Counted from the stretch's first letter, positions 1 through 7,592 are shown. The stretch: DNA of 12,727 bases from Castellaniella sp. UBA6218 (GCA_002421865.1 DISE01000044.1:1-12727), one strand, 5' to 3'. Program-made: numbers and translations. The notes: a model not told the origin generated them from the letters alone.

Positions 1-273
1 CTTTTCCAGCGCCTGGACGGCGTGGCCGGCGAATTCCCGCGCCAGGTCGGGCTGCGATGACAGCCGGTTGTAGCCCAGGCTGTCGGCCACGCCCAGGATC
101 TTGTCCAGGAGCAGGACCTTGCCGCTGACCCGCAGAGGCTCGCAGCCCAGGGATTCCCAGGTCCGTTCGAACCAGTCGCGGGCGGCACGCGCCCGATCGG
201 CGTCCACCGGCGCGTCTACGGACAGCTCCAGTGAACGATGGGCATCGAAAATCACGATCACATGACCCTGCAT
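1..273 (-). CDS. Hypothetical protein, 3' end cut by window edge
   Basis: An open frame reads leftward from an ATG at 273-271 to the window edge, giving 91 codons with no stop, so the C-terminus is missing. A GGAGA Shine-Dalgarno on the minus strand (plus positions 281-285) lies 7 nt before the ATG and supports the start. The N-terminus begins MQGHVIVIFDAHRS and continues with mixed alpha/beta character, including RAARDWFERTWESLG and a K-V-L-L-L-D-K-I-L-G-V-A-D stretch. There is no signal peptide or membrane segment, so it is probably cytosolic. I do not recognise the family. It lies 43 nt downstream of the DUF1840 gene on the same strand and could be co-transcribed with it. The frame is open throughout, has good codon use and a clear ribosome site, so it is probably a real gene; function unknown. 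Confidence 0.7.
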   Translation of the reverse strand, partial: MQGHVIVIFDAHRSLELSVDAPVDADRARAARDWFERTWESLGCEPLRVSGKVLLLDKILGVADSLGYNRLSSQPDLAREFAGHAVQALEK

Positions 274-316
274 GGGGATTTCTCCGTGTAAAGAGAGGCC
301 TCTGAAAGGCGTGAAT

Positions 317-661
317 TTACCAGGAGGGCGCGGGTTCCCACGTGACGTCCTCGTCCTTCTCGCGGGCCAGACGCAGCATGGTCAACAGAGGCCAGGCCCG
401 GCGGCGCATGCCGACCGGCTGGGCGATGGGGTGCTCGACCGTTTCGTCGTGATCGCCAGAGGCGTCGTCATGGCCGGGGTCGGCCGCCACCAGCGCCTCG
501 ATGCCGGCGATGGCCTTATCCAGTTGCGCCCGGGTGATGACGCCGCGTTCCGGCAGGCCGGGGGTGTCGAAGGTCTTGCCGGCGGCCAGCAGGATGGGCC
601 GGGCATGCTGGGCGAACATCAGGACTTCCGCCGCGGATTTCGATTGAAACAAGACAAGCAT
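317..661 (-). CDS. DUF1840 domain-containing protein
   Basis: A 114-residue protein starting MLVLFQSKSAAEVLMFAQHA. It shows the features I associate with DUF1840: an N-terminal [F/Y]-K/Q-S-K-[S/A]-A-[A/G]-[D/E]-V block, a middle segment with G-V-I-T-R-A-Q-L-D-K-A-I-A-G-I-E-A-L, an acidic variable linker (about residues 59-75), and a C-terminal RRRAWPLLTMLRLAREKDED segment followed by VTWE. The family is small, soluble and uncharacterised, found mainly in betaproteobacteria, with a usual length of about 105-115 residues, so this copy is full length. The ATG at 661 was chosen because the family homology begins there. The same frame is open for thousands of bases upstream, but that is antisense to the RHS gene. 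The ribosome site is weak (GCGGGA about 8 nt upstream). The gene is divergent from the RHS gene and upstream of the unknown gene ending at the left edge. No function can be assigned. Confidence 0.85.
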   Translation of the reverse strand: MLVLFQSKSAAEVLMFAQHARPILLAAGKTFDTPGLPERGVITRAQLDKAIAGIEALVAADPGHDDASGDHDETVEHPIAQPVGMRRRAWPLLTMLRLAREKDEDVTWEPAPSW

Positions 662-754
662 GGTGGAATTCCCGCAATGGACACATTCATACACTAACCG
701 ATCTTCAACCCCCTGCCAAGCGACACAATGAACGCTTCGACAGGAGGTTCCCGC
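662..754. promoter_or_regulatory. Divergent intergenic region between DUF1840 and RHS genes
   Basis: This 93-nt gap separates two divergent starts and must hold, or overlap, promoters for both. Candidate sites are weak. On the plus strand TGGACA (678-683, 5/6 to the -35 consensus) has no good -10 at 16-18 nt. On the minus strand TTGGCA with a 17-nt gap leads only to a poor TAGTGT. No convincing operator palindrome is seen; GGAATTCC at 665-672 is short and probably chance. The clearest signal is the RHS ribosome site at its right end. Confidence 0.3.
742..747 (+). promoter_or_regulatory. Ribosome binding site that fixes the RHS gene start
   Basis: A perfect AGGAGG lies 7 nt before the ATG at 755. 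It selects that ATG over the in-frame ATG at 728, which has no such site. The protein from 755 begins with a proper signal peptide. Confidence 0.85.
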
Positions 755-3700
755 ATGCCCGAAACCCTTGACTGGCGCCGCTGGACGGCCTGGCTGGCCG
801 GCTTGCCGCTGGTGCTCGCCGCCTGGCCCCCGCCTGCCCCCGCGCAGGCCGGATCCGCCCTGGCCTGCGCCGCACCGCAGGCCCAGGCGCCCTGCGGCGC
901 GGGATCGGTCCGGGGGCCGGCGGCAGAGCCCGCGCCCGACCCGGGCATCGCCAACCCCGTGCACCTGGCCTCCGGCGAGAAATTCCTGCGGGAAACCGAC
1001 CTGCCCGAACCGTTCGCGGGCGGCCATCCATCCTTCATCCGCCTGTACCGCTCGGGATCCGTCGAGGACGGGCCGCTGGGCAGGGGCTGGGCCAGCGAAT
1101 ACGACATCCGGCTGCGGCCGGCCCCGGACGGCTGGCGCCTGGACCTGCCCGACGGCCGCCGCATGCGCTTCGACGCGCGGGGCCTGGGCGCCGGCCCCGC
1201 CGATGGCCGCGTCCTGGCCCCGGAACCGGAGAGCGGCGCGCGCGCGGGGGATGTGACCGCGACCTGGCAGGGCGCCGACGGCGGCCGGCTGGTTTTCGAC
1301 GCACAGGGCCGGTTGCGGACGATCGCCGCCCCCGGACGGACGGACATTGTCATCGACCGCCACGCCGGCGGGCCACTGCACGGCCTGGTCCGGGAAATCG
1401 GGCGCGGCTCCGCCAAGCTGCGGCTGGTCTACGACGCATCGGGACCTCGACCCCGCCTGCGCGCGCTGCACACGCCGCTGGGCGTCTTGCGCTACGAACA
1501 CGCGTCCGTCATTGACGCCACAGCCATGGAAACCGGCACGGCTAGCGCGGGTGTCGGTCCGATGCGGCTGACCGCCGTGCGCCGGCCCGACGGCATGCGT
1601 AAACGCTACCACTATGAATCCGCCCTGCAGGCCGGCCACCCCGCCGCGATCACCGGCGTCACACTGGAAGCCACCGACGGCCGGCGCTGGCGCGCCCGCA
1701 GCTGGGCCTACGACGCCCAGGGCCGCGTCATCCGGGCGGTCCCGGGCGCACAGGACGCCACGGCGGGCCGCCTGGACCTGAGCTACCCGGAAGCCCCACC
1801 GGGCATCGTCACGACCCGGATCCGCGCGGCGGGCGGTGTGGCCGAAGTAGAGCACACCGTGCGCGGCGGCCGGACCGTGCCGCGCACGGTGCGTTCGTCG
1901 GCCTGCGCCGGCTGTCCGGCGGACGTCCTGCGCATCGGCCACGATGCCCTGGGCCGGCTGAGCGCCATCGGTGGCCTGCGCATCCGGCGCGCGCCGGACG
2001 GCCGGATCCGCAGCCTGACGCAGGCTCATGGCGGCTGGCCCGGCCTGCGCCTGGACTACGGGCCCGGGGACCGGCTGACGCGCTGGTCCAGCCGGCTGAC
2101 GGGCACGACCTGGCTGACTCACGACGCGCAAGGCCGCCTGATCGGGCGGCGCCAAGCCGACGGCGGCCGTCTGGACATCTTCCGCGACACCATCGGCCGC
2201 CCTGCGCGGCTGCGGCACACGACGCCGGGCCGGGCGTCGCTGGAAATCAGTCTGCGCTGGCGGGGAGACCGTCCGGTCCGTCTGACGCACCCCGGGGAAA
2301 CCGAATACCTGACCTACGACGGACACGGCCGGGTCACGGCGCGCGCCATCCACCGGCCTCATCCGCAGGGCGCGCTCGATTACCGCGAACAGTTCGCCTA
2401 CGATGCGCGGGGCCGGCTGACCCGACACGATCTGCCGGAAGGCGGCGCGCTGCACTATGACTGGTCCGGCGGGGATCGCCTGAGCCGCCTGGACTGGGAG
2501 GCCGCCGACGGTGTGCGCCGGACCGTCATCGGCACCGTCCCGGGCCAGGCCGGCTACCGCTACGGCAATGGCCTGTGGCTGCGCACGGCCGCCGGGACGG
2601 ACGGGCGGGCCGAGACGCTGGTCCTGTCCGACGGACCACGCATCCTGTGGGGCGAACACCGGGACCACGACGCCCGGGGCCGGGTCGCGCGCCGAACCAC
2701 ATTCCTGGCGCCCGCACACTGGCGACGTCAGGCCCTGGCCCACGACGGGCAGGACCGTCTGATCGGGATCCAGGACGACGCGACCCGGACCTGGCTGGCC
2801 TGGGACGAGGATGGCCGGCTGGCCGCGCGCCTCGACAGTCCCGCCGCCCCATCGGCCGCGACAAGCGCGAACACCGGAACCGCCCGGCCGACCGCGATTC
2901 CTCGCGACGCGGCAGGACTGGCGCTGGCGATCGGCGGCAGGACGCTGCGTCACCAGGCCCAGGGCAGGGTAGCCGAGATCCTGGAACACGGCCGGACCCT
3001 GGTTCGCTACGCCTATAACGCCCGAGGCCAGCGGATCCGGGCCATCCGGGACGGCCGGGAGACCGAGCGCTATTACGTCGACAACCGCCTGGCGGCGGTC
3101 TGGCGGCGACCGGACCCGGATCGCGCGACGGCGCCGACACTTTCCACTTTCGGCGTCACCCAGCGCTATCTGTACGCCCACGAGGTTCCGGTCGGCCTGC
3201 TGCAAACGGAGGCCGACGGGCGCGTGCACCTGATTTACCTGCACGCCGATCTGCTGGGCGCCCCCGTCCTGGCAACCGACGATGACCGCGCGCTGCGTTG
3301 GGCCGCCGACTACGACGCCCTGGGCCGCGCAACGCGCCTGCGCGGCGACCTGGACCTGCCGCTGCGCAGGCCGGGCCAGGACGAGGATCCGGCGACAGGC
3401 TGGCACGACAATGTCTTTCGCACCTTCCTGCCCGGACACGGCCACTATCTGGAGCCCGACCCCCTGGGGCCGCTGCCCGGCCTGCAGGCCCTGGGCTACG
3501 CAGCCCAGCAGCCCCTGCGCCATGTCGATCCGCTCGGCCTGATCCTGCTGGCCTTCGACGGCACGCGCTACGGGCCGCGCAACCAGGGCAACGTCTGGAA
3601 ACTCGCACAGACCTACGAGGACGGTCCGGCCTACTACCACGCCGGTCCGGGGAACAGTTACTACACCGACTGGGACGCAGTCACCGCCTCCAGCAGCCGC

Positions 3701-4522
3701 CAGATCCTGCGCAACCAATGGCAATCCCTGCTGAATGCCCTGGACCGCGCCCAGGGCGCCGCCGCGCCCGTGCCCATCGACATCCTCGGTTACTCGCGCG
3801 GGGCGGCCCTGGCCCGCGATTTCGCCAACCGCATCGCGCGGCACACGCGCGACGGCTGGTTTTCTTACGACGATCCGCTGCGCGGAACCATCGGCCTGTG
3901 CGTCGACCTGCGGTTCCTGGGCCTGTTCGACACCGTGGCGCAATTCGGACTGTTGGGCGCGGCCAATGCCGGCTTCGATCTGGGCATCGCCGGCGCCTGG
4001 CACTGGGTGGCGCACGCGGTGGCGCTGCATGAGCTGCGCGCCCTGTTCCCCCTGGTCTCGGCGGCCGGAGACGCCGGCAACACCGTCGAGGCGCCCTTCA
4101 TCGGCGCCCACGCCGACATCGGCGGCGGCCTGCTGCTGGACGAGCGGCAACGGCCCCGCCCGGATGGCGACCTGTCGGATGTGGCCCTGAACTGGATGCG
4201 CTGGCAGGCCATGGCCGCCCTCGTCCCCTTGGCAGAACCGCCGGCTGAGGACCGCACGGTGGACAACCCGCTGCTGCACGACGAACGCGGCCCCGCCTTG
4301 CGCCTGCTGGCGGGCGACCGGACGCTGCAGGACGCCGCCACACGGACGATCGGCCCCCAGGGCTCGGATACCCGCCTGGGCGATGCCCAGCGGCGGATCG
4401 TCGAGGCCTTCATCCGCCGCGCCGGCACCATGGACGGCGACCAGGGATCCGTGGCCGGCATCGTGGACATGGCGGCCTATGGCGCCTGGCTGGAGGCCGA
4501 GCTGGGGCTACCCGGCATGTGA
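755..4522 (+). CDS. Exported RHS/YD-repeat protein with C-terminal Tle1-like (DUF2235) lipase domain
   Basis: A 1255-residue protein. Residues 1-32 form a probable Sec signal peptide: basic WRRW, a hydrophobic stretch, then APAQA with likely cleavage after A32. Residues about 65-140 match DUF6531 (NPVHLASGEKF, then FIRLYRSGS and GRGWASEYDIRL). About twelve YD-type repeats (YDAQGRV, HDALGRL, YDGHGRV, YDARGRL, YNARGQR, YDALGRA) span about 318-862. The RHS core follows (LRRPGQDEDPATGW; DPLG at D902; DPLGL at D925-L929). Residues 930-1255 are a lipase domain: FDGT at 934-937, the GYSRG elbow with candidate nucleophile S1014, GLFDTVA with D1059, HAVALHE with H1087, and GAHADIGGG with H1119. In RHS proteins the repeats form a shell around a C-terminal effector, and Tle1 enzymes are phospholipases. 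There is no PAAR domain and no neighbouring VgrG or immunity gene. The lipase activity and target are inferred; the architecture is clear. A DUF2235 hydrolase of other specificity is possible. Confidence 0.88.
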   Translation: MPETLDWRRWTAWLAGLPLVLAAWPPPAPAQAGSALACAAPQAQAPCGAGSVRGPAAEPAPDPGIANPVHLASGEKFLRETDLPEPFAGGHPSFIRLYRSGSVEDGPLGRGWASEYDIRLRPAPDGWRLDLPDGRRMRFDARGLGAGPADGRVLAPEPESGARAGDVTATWQGADGGRLVFDAQGRLRTIAAPGRTDIVIDRHAGGPLHGLVREIGRGSAKLRLVYDASGPRPRLRALHTPLGVLRYEHASVIDATAMETGTASAGVGPMRLTAVRRPDGMRKRYHYESALQAGHPAAITGVTLEATDGRRWRARSWAYDAQGRVIRAVPGAQDATAGRLDLSYPEAPPGIVTTRIRAAGGVAEVEHTVRGGRTVPRTVRSSACAGCPADVLRIGHDALGRLSAIGGLRIRRAPDGRIRSLTQAHGGWPGLRLDYGPGDRLTRWSSRLTGTTWLTHDAQGRLIGRRQADGGRLDIFRDTIGRPARLRHTTPGRASLEISLRWRGDRPVRLTHPGETEYLTYDGHGRVTARAIHRPHPQGALDYREQFAYDARGRLTRHDLPEGGALHYDWSGGDRLSRLDWEAADGVRRTVIGTVPGQAGYRYGNGLWLRTAAGTDGRAETLVLSDGPRILWGEHRDHDARGRVARRTTFLAPAHWRRQALAHDGQDRLIGIQDDATRTWLAWDEDGRLAARLDSPAAPSAATSANTGTARPTAIPRDAAGLALAIGGRTLRHQAQGRVAEILEHGRTLVRYAYNARGQRIRAIRDGRETERYYVDNRLAAVWRRPDPDRATAPTLSTFGVTQRYLYAHEVPVGLLQTEADGRVHLIYLHADLLGAPVLATDDDRALRWAADYDALGRATRLRGDLDLPLRRPGQDEDPATGWHDNVFRTFLPGHGHYLEPDPLGPLPGLQALGYAAQQPLRHVDPLGLILLAFDGTRYGPRNQGNVWKLAQTYEDGPAYYHAGPGNSYYTDWDAVTASSSRQILRNQWQSLLNALDRAQGAAAPVPIDILGYSRGAALARDFANRIARHTRDGWFSYDDPLRGTIGLCVDLRFLGLFDTVAQFGLLGAANAGFDLGIAGAWHWVAHAVALHELRALFPLVSAAGDAGNTVEAPFIGAHADIGGGLLLDERQRPRPDGDLSDVALNWMRWQAMAALVPLAEPPAEDRTVDNPLLHDERGPALRLLAGDRTLQDAATRTIGPQGSDTRLGDAQRRIVEAFIRRAGTMDGDQGSVAGIVDMAAYGAWLEAELGLPGM

Positions 4523-4530
4523 AATCGGGC

Positions 4531-4536
4531 TATCAT
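4531..4536 (+). promoter_or_regulatory. Possible -10 element for argS
   Basis: TATCAT (5/6 to TATAAT) lies in the 41-nt gap between the RHS stop and the argS ATG, 27 nt before that ATG. The -35 region would fall in the last codons of the RHS gene (about 4507-4514) and is not a good match. No terminator hairpin is visible in the gap, so argS could also be reached by read-through from the RHS gene. A local promoter is plausible because argS is essential. Confidence 0.3.
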
Positions 4537-4563
4537 TTCGGGATACCCTCAGATACGGACACC

Positions 4564-6246
4564 ATGCTACCCGAGCAACACACCCGGCTCATCGCCATCC
4601 TGCGCTCCGTCCTGGACACCCTGATCCCCGGCCAGACTCCGGACGTCACCCTCGAACGCCCCAAGGTCGCCGCGCATGGCGACGTGGCCAGCAACGTCGC
4701 CATGCAGGCCGCCCGCGCGGCACGGCGCAACCCGCGCGAACTGGCCCAGGCCGTCGTGGCGGGCGTCCTGGCCCACCCGGACGCGGCCGGCCTGATCGCC
4801 TCGGCCGAGGTCGCGGGGCCAGGCTTCATCAATTTCCGCCTGTCGGCCACCGCACACCAGGCCGTCCTGGACGCCATCCAGGCCCAGGGCGAACGCTACG
4901 GCCATCGGCCCGCCAACGACGAGCGCATCCTGGTGGAATTCGTCTCCGCCAATCCGACCGGCCCGCTGCATGTGGGCCACGCCCGCCAGGCGGCGCTGGG
5001 CGACTCCATCTGCCGCCTGTTCGCCACCCAGGGCGCCCAGGTCTCACGCGAGTTCTACTACAACGACGCAGGCAACCAGATCCACAACCTGGCGATCAGC
5101 GTCCAGGCGCGGGCGCGCGGCCTCGACCCCGAGGACCCGGCCTTTCCCGCCGATGGCTACCGGGGCGAATATATCCAGGACATCGCGCGCGACTATCTGG
5201 CACGCGCCACCGTCCAGGCCAGCGATGGCGACCCCATCCAGGCGGCCGGCGACCTTGACGACCTGGACGCCATCCGCCGCTTCGCCGTGGCCTACCTGCG
5301 CCGCGAACAGGACCTGGACCTGCAGGCCTTCGACCTGCGTTTCGACAACTACTATCTGGAAAGCTCGCTCTACACCAGCGGACGTGTCGACCGCACCGTC
5401 CAGGCCCTGATCGACGCCGGCCACACTTACGAGCTGGACGGCGCGCTGTGGCTGCGCACCACCGAACTGGGCACGGGCGACGACAAGGACCGCGTGATGC
5501 GCAAGTCCGAGGGCGGCTACACCTATTTCGTGCCGGACGTGGCCTACCACGTCGCCAAATGGGAACGCGGCTTCCACCAGGCCATCAACATCCAGGGCAC
5601 CGACCACCACGGCACCATTGCCCGCGTGCGCGCCGGCCTGCAGGGCCTGGGCCTGGGCATCCCGGCGGACTACCCGGCCTACGTGCTGCACAAGATGGTG
5701 CGCGTCATGCGCGACGGCGCAGAGGTCAAGATTTCCAAACGCGCCGGCAGCTACGTCACGCTGCGCGACCTGATCGACTGGGTCGGGCGCGACGCGGTGC
5801 GCTTCTTCCTGGCCCAGCGACGCGCCGATTCCGAGTTCGTTTTCGACATTGACCTGGCGCTGTCGCACAGCGAGGAAAATCCGGTCTATTACATCCAGTA
5901 CGCGCACGCCCGCATCCATTCCCTGTTGCGCCAGCACGACGCCAGCGGACAGGGTGCGGCGGCTGACCCGTCCCTGCTGACCGCCCCCACCGAAATCGCC
6001 CTGCTGCAGCGCCTGGCGGAATACCCTGGCGTGCTGACGCAGGCCGCCCGCGAGCTGGCACCGCACCAGTTGGCCTTCTGGCTGCGTGACTGCGCCGCCG
6101 ATTTCCATGCCTGGTACAACGCCGAACGCATCCTGGTGGACGACCCCGAGCTGGGCGCCGCCCGCCTGCGCCTGGCTCGCGCCACCGCCCAGGTGATCGC
6201 CAACGGCCTGGGACTGCTGGGAGTTGGCGCCCCCGAGCGCATGTAA
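4564..6246 (+). CDS. argS: Arginyl-tRNA synthetase
   Basis: A 560-residue class I aminoacyl-tRNA synthetase that charges tRNA-Arg with arginine using ATP in the cytosol. The N-terminal ArgS-specific domain (about 1-90) includes RPKVAAHGDVASNVAM. The Rossmann core has NPTGPLHVGHARQAALGD, with the HIGH-equivalent H-V-G-H at 136-139. The KMSKS position reads K-I-S-K-R at 389-393, followed by AGSYVTLRDLI; divergence of this motif is usual in ArgS. The C-terminal DALR anticodon-binding domain (about 435-560) starts near NPVYYIQYAHARIHSLLRQ. The length equals that of beta-proteobacterial ArgS. The ATG at 564 nt past position 4000 (4564) is chosen because the family N-terminus (LPEQHTRLIAILRSVLD) begins there; a GTG at 4519 that overlaps the RHS stop would add 15 unmatched residues. 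The ribosome site is weak. It is followed after 4 nt by the SPOR gene, with translational coupling likely. Confidence 0.97.
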   Translation: MLPEQHTRLIAILRSVLDTLIPGQTPDVTLERPKVAAHGDVASNVAMQAARAARRNPRELAQAVVAGVLAHPDAAGLIASAEVAGPGFINFRLSATAHQAVLDAIQAQGERYGHRPANDERILVEFVSANPTGPLHVGHARQAALGDSICRLFATQGAQVSREFYYNDAGNQIHNLAISVQARARGLDPEDPAFPADGYRGEYIQDIARDYLARATVQASDGDPIQAAGDLDDLDAIRRFAVAYLRREQDLDLQAFDLRFDNYYLESSLYTSGRVDRTVQALIDAGHTYELDGALWLRTTELGTGDDKDRVMRKSEGGYTYFVPDVAYHVAKWERGFHQAINIQGTDHHGTIARVRAGLQGLGLGIPADYPAYVLHKMVRVMRDGAEVKISKRAGSYVTLRDLIDWVGRDAVRFFLAQRRADSEFVFDIDLALSHSEENPVYYIQYAHARIHSLLRQHDASGQGAAADPSLLTAPTEIALLQRLAEYPGVLTQAARELAPHQLAFWLRDCAADFHAWYNAERILVDDPELGAARLRLARATAQVIANGLGLLGVGAPERM

Positions 6247-6250
6247 CGCC

Positions 6251-6949
6251 ATGGCCACTCGAAAGAAATCCTCCTCCAGATCCGGCGGCGCCTGGTTCGG
6301 CCTGGTCCTGGGCATGGTGCTGGGCGTCGCGGCCGCCGTGGCCGTGGCCCTGTTCGTCACCAAGGCCCCCATGCCCTTCAAGGACAAGGCCAGCCGCGAT
6401 GCTCCGACCACCCTGCTCCCGGACGTGAAGAACGCCCCGGACCCGAACATCGCCCTGTACGGCAAGGACGGTCCGGCCGGTACCCGTTCGGCCGCCCAGG
6501 GCGGCGGCGCCACCAATCCGCCCGCCCCCGCGCCGGAACCCGGTGCCGCGCCCGAAAACCCCTTGTCCGATGCCATCGGGCAGATCATCGCGGGACTGGA
6601 CAAACCGGCAACCAAGCCGGCGCAGGAACCCGCCAGGGCCCCCGCCGCGCCTCAGACCGGCCAGCCCATTCCGCCGCCGCCCCCGCCGCCGCCCGCGGCC
6701 CGGCCGGCGCCCGGCACGCAGACGACCTATTATCTGCAGACCGGGGCTTTCCGCTCACAGAAAGAAGCCCAGGCCATGCTGGCCCGCGTCGTGCTGCTGG
6801 GCCTGCCGGTGCGCATCGAGGCCGGCGAATCCAACGGCGCCCCCATCAACCGCGTGCGCGTCGGTCCCTTCAAAGGCATCGACGAAATGAACCGCGCCCG
6901 GACCCGACTGGGCGACGACAAAATCGAATCGACGGTCGTCCGCCCCTGA
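6251..6949 (+). CDS. SPOR-domain membrane protein, FtsN-like
   Basis: A 232-residue bitopic inner-membrane protein. It has a short basic cytoplasmic tail (MATRKKSSSR), one membrane segment at about 14-37 (WFGLVLGMVLGVAAAVAVAL), a long Pro/Ala-rich periplasmic linker with a run of eight prolines, and a C-terminal SPOR domain at about 158-232. That domain starts TTYYLQTGAFRSQKEAQAML and ends with INRVRVGPFKGIDEMNRAR. SPOR domains bind denuded septal peptidoglycan glycans, and this architecture is that of FtsN, the division activator. I infer an FtsN-like role but cannot separate it from other SPOR proteins. The start is the ATG 4 nt after the argS stop; an in-frame ATG at 6224 inside argS would add nine unlikely residues. 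There is no strong Shine-Dalgarno, consistent with coupling to argS. dsbA follows after 22 nt. Confidence 0.88.
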   Translation: MATRKKSSSRSGGAWFGLVLGMVLGVAAAVAVALFVTKAPMPFKDKASRDAPTTLLPDVKNAPDPNIALYGKDGPAGTRSAAQGGGATNPPAPAPEPGAAPENPLSDAIGQIIAGLDKPATKPAQEPARAPAAPQTGQPIPPPPPPPPAARPAPGTQTTYYLQTGAFRSQKEAQAMLARVVLLGLPVRIEAGESNGAPINRVRVGPFKGIDEMNRARTRLGDDKIESTVVRP

Positions 6950-6971
6950 ACCGCCTCCCCAAGGAGTCCCC

Positions 6972-7592
6972 ATGAAGATCGCTCTGTTTTCCCGCCTGCT
7001 TTCCGGCCTGGTCCTGGGCCTGGCCGCGCTGGCCGTGACACCCGCCCAGGCGGCGCCCTACGACACACTGGATCCGGTCCAGCCCCCGGACACCCCGGGC
7101 CAGGTCGAAGTGCTGGAATTCTTCTTCTACACCTGCCCGCACTGCAACGCCATCGAACCCCTGATCGAGAAATGGCGCAAGACCCTGCCGGACGGCGTGG
7201 CCTTCAAGAGCGTGCCGGTGGCCTTCAACGCCAGCATGCGCGACATGCAGAAGCTGTACTACACGCTGGAGTCCATGGGCCGGCTGGACCTGCAGCCGGC
7301 AGTCTTCAAGGCCATCCACGAGGAACACAAGGACCTGACCCAGGCCAAGGACATCATCGAATGGGCCGCCGCCCAGGGTCTGGACCGCAAGACCTTCACC
7401 GACACGTTCAACTCTTTCGGCGTTCAGACCAAGGTCACCCGCGCCGACGAGCTGACCAAGGCTTACCACGTGGAAGGCACGCCGACGATCGCCGTCGGCG
7501 GACGCTACCTGACTTCGCCCGCGCAGACCGGCACCTACCAGGGCGCCATCGACGAGGCCGACAAGCTGGTCAAGCAGCTGTTGGCGAAGTAG
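6972..7592 (+). CDS. dsbA: Periplasmic thiol:disulfide oxidoreductase DsbA
   Basis: A 206-residue exported thioredoxin-fold protein that introduces disulfides into periplasmic proteins. It has a signal peptide with a K-containing n-region, the hydrophobic LLSGLVLGLAALAV and a TPAQA cleavage site (about residue 27). The mature part has VEVLEFFFYTCPHCNAIEPL, with the redox pair C55-P-H-C58. CPHC is the DsbA active-site sequence. The cis-proline loop is G-T-P-T-I-A-V with P171. The all-alpha insertion between these carries no further cysteines. Length and layout match the beta-proteobacterial DsbA. The ATG is preceded by AAGGAG with good spacing. It is the third gene of the argS-SPOR-dsbA set and ends 27 nt before the convergent YdjM-like gene; no clear terminator hairpin is seen in that gap. 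Reoxidation would be by DsbB, not present here. Confidence 0.95.
   Translation: MKIALFSRLLSGLVLGLAALAVTPAQAAPYDTLDPVQPPDTPGQVEVLEFFFYTCPHCNAIEPLIEKWRKTLPDGVAFKSVPVAFNASMRDMQKLYYTLESMGRLDLQPAVFKAIHEEHKDLTQAKDIIEWAAAQGLDRKTFTDTFNSFGVQTKVTRADELTKAYHVEGTPTIAVGGRYLTSPAQTGTYQGAIDEADKLVKQLLAK

Noticed and set aside
294..303. AGAGGCCTCT palindrome between the DUF1840 gene and its downstream neighbour
   Set aside because: It is a 10-bp palindrome without a loop or T run, so it is not a terminator, and a chance occurrence is likely.
728..754. Earlier in-frame ATG for the RHS gene
   Set aside because: It has no ribosome site, whereas AGGAGG precedes the ATG at 755, and starting at 755 gives a normal signal peptide.
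317..4279. A 3.9-kb open frame on the minus strand, antisense to most of the RHS gene
   Set aside because: Only its last 114 codons (661-317) match a family (DUF1840). The rest is a repetitive, low-quality Arg/Gly/Ala/Pro/Val/Gln-rich translation typical of an antisense frame under high-GC third positions, and the sense strand encodes clear RHS domains.
755..4522. RHS gene as a classical T6SS PAAR-Rhs effector
   Set aside because: There is no N-terminal PAAR motif, no VgrG, EagR chaperone or DUF4123 adaptor gene nearby, and the N-terminus is a signal peptide.
4519..4563. GTG start for argS overlapping the RHS stop
   Set aside because: It would add 15 residues not found in the ArgS family; the family N-terminus fits the ATG at 4564.
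5044..6615. A 523-codon open frame antisense to argS and the SPOR gene
   Set aside because: It lies fully across confidently identified genes, and its translation shows no domain and biased composition. It is a GC-driven shadow.
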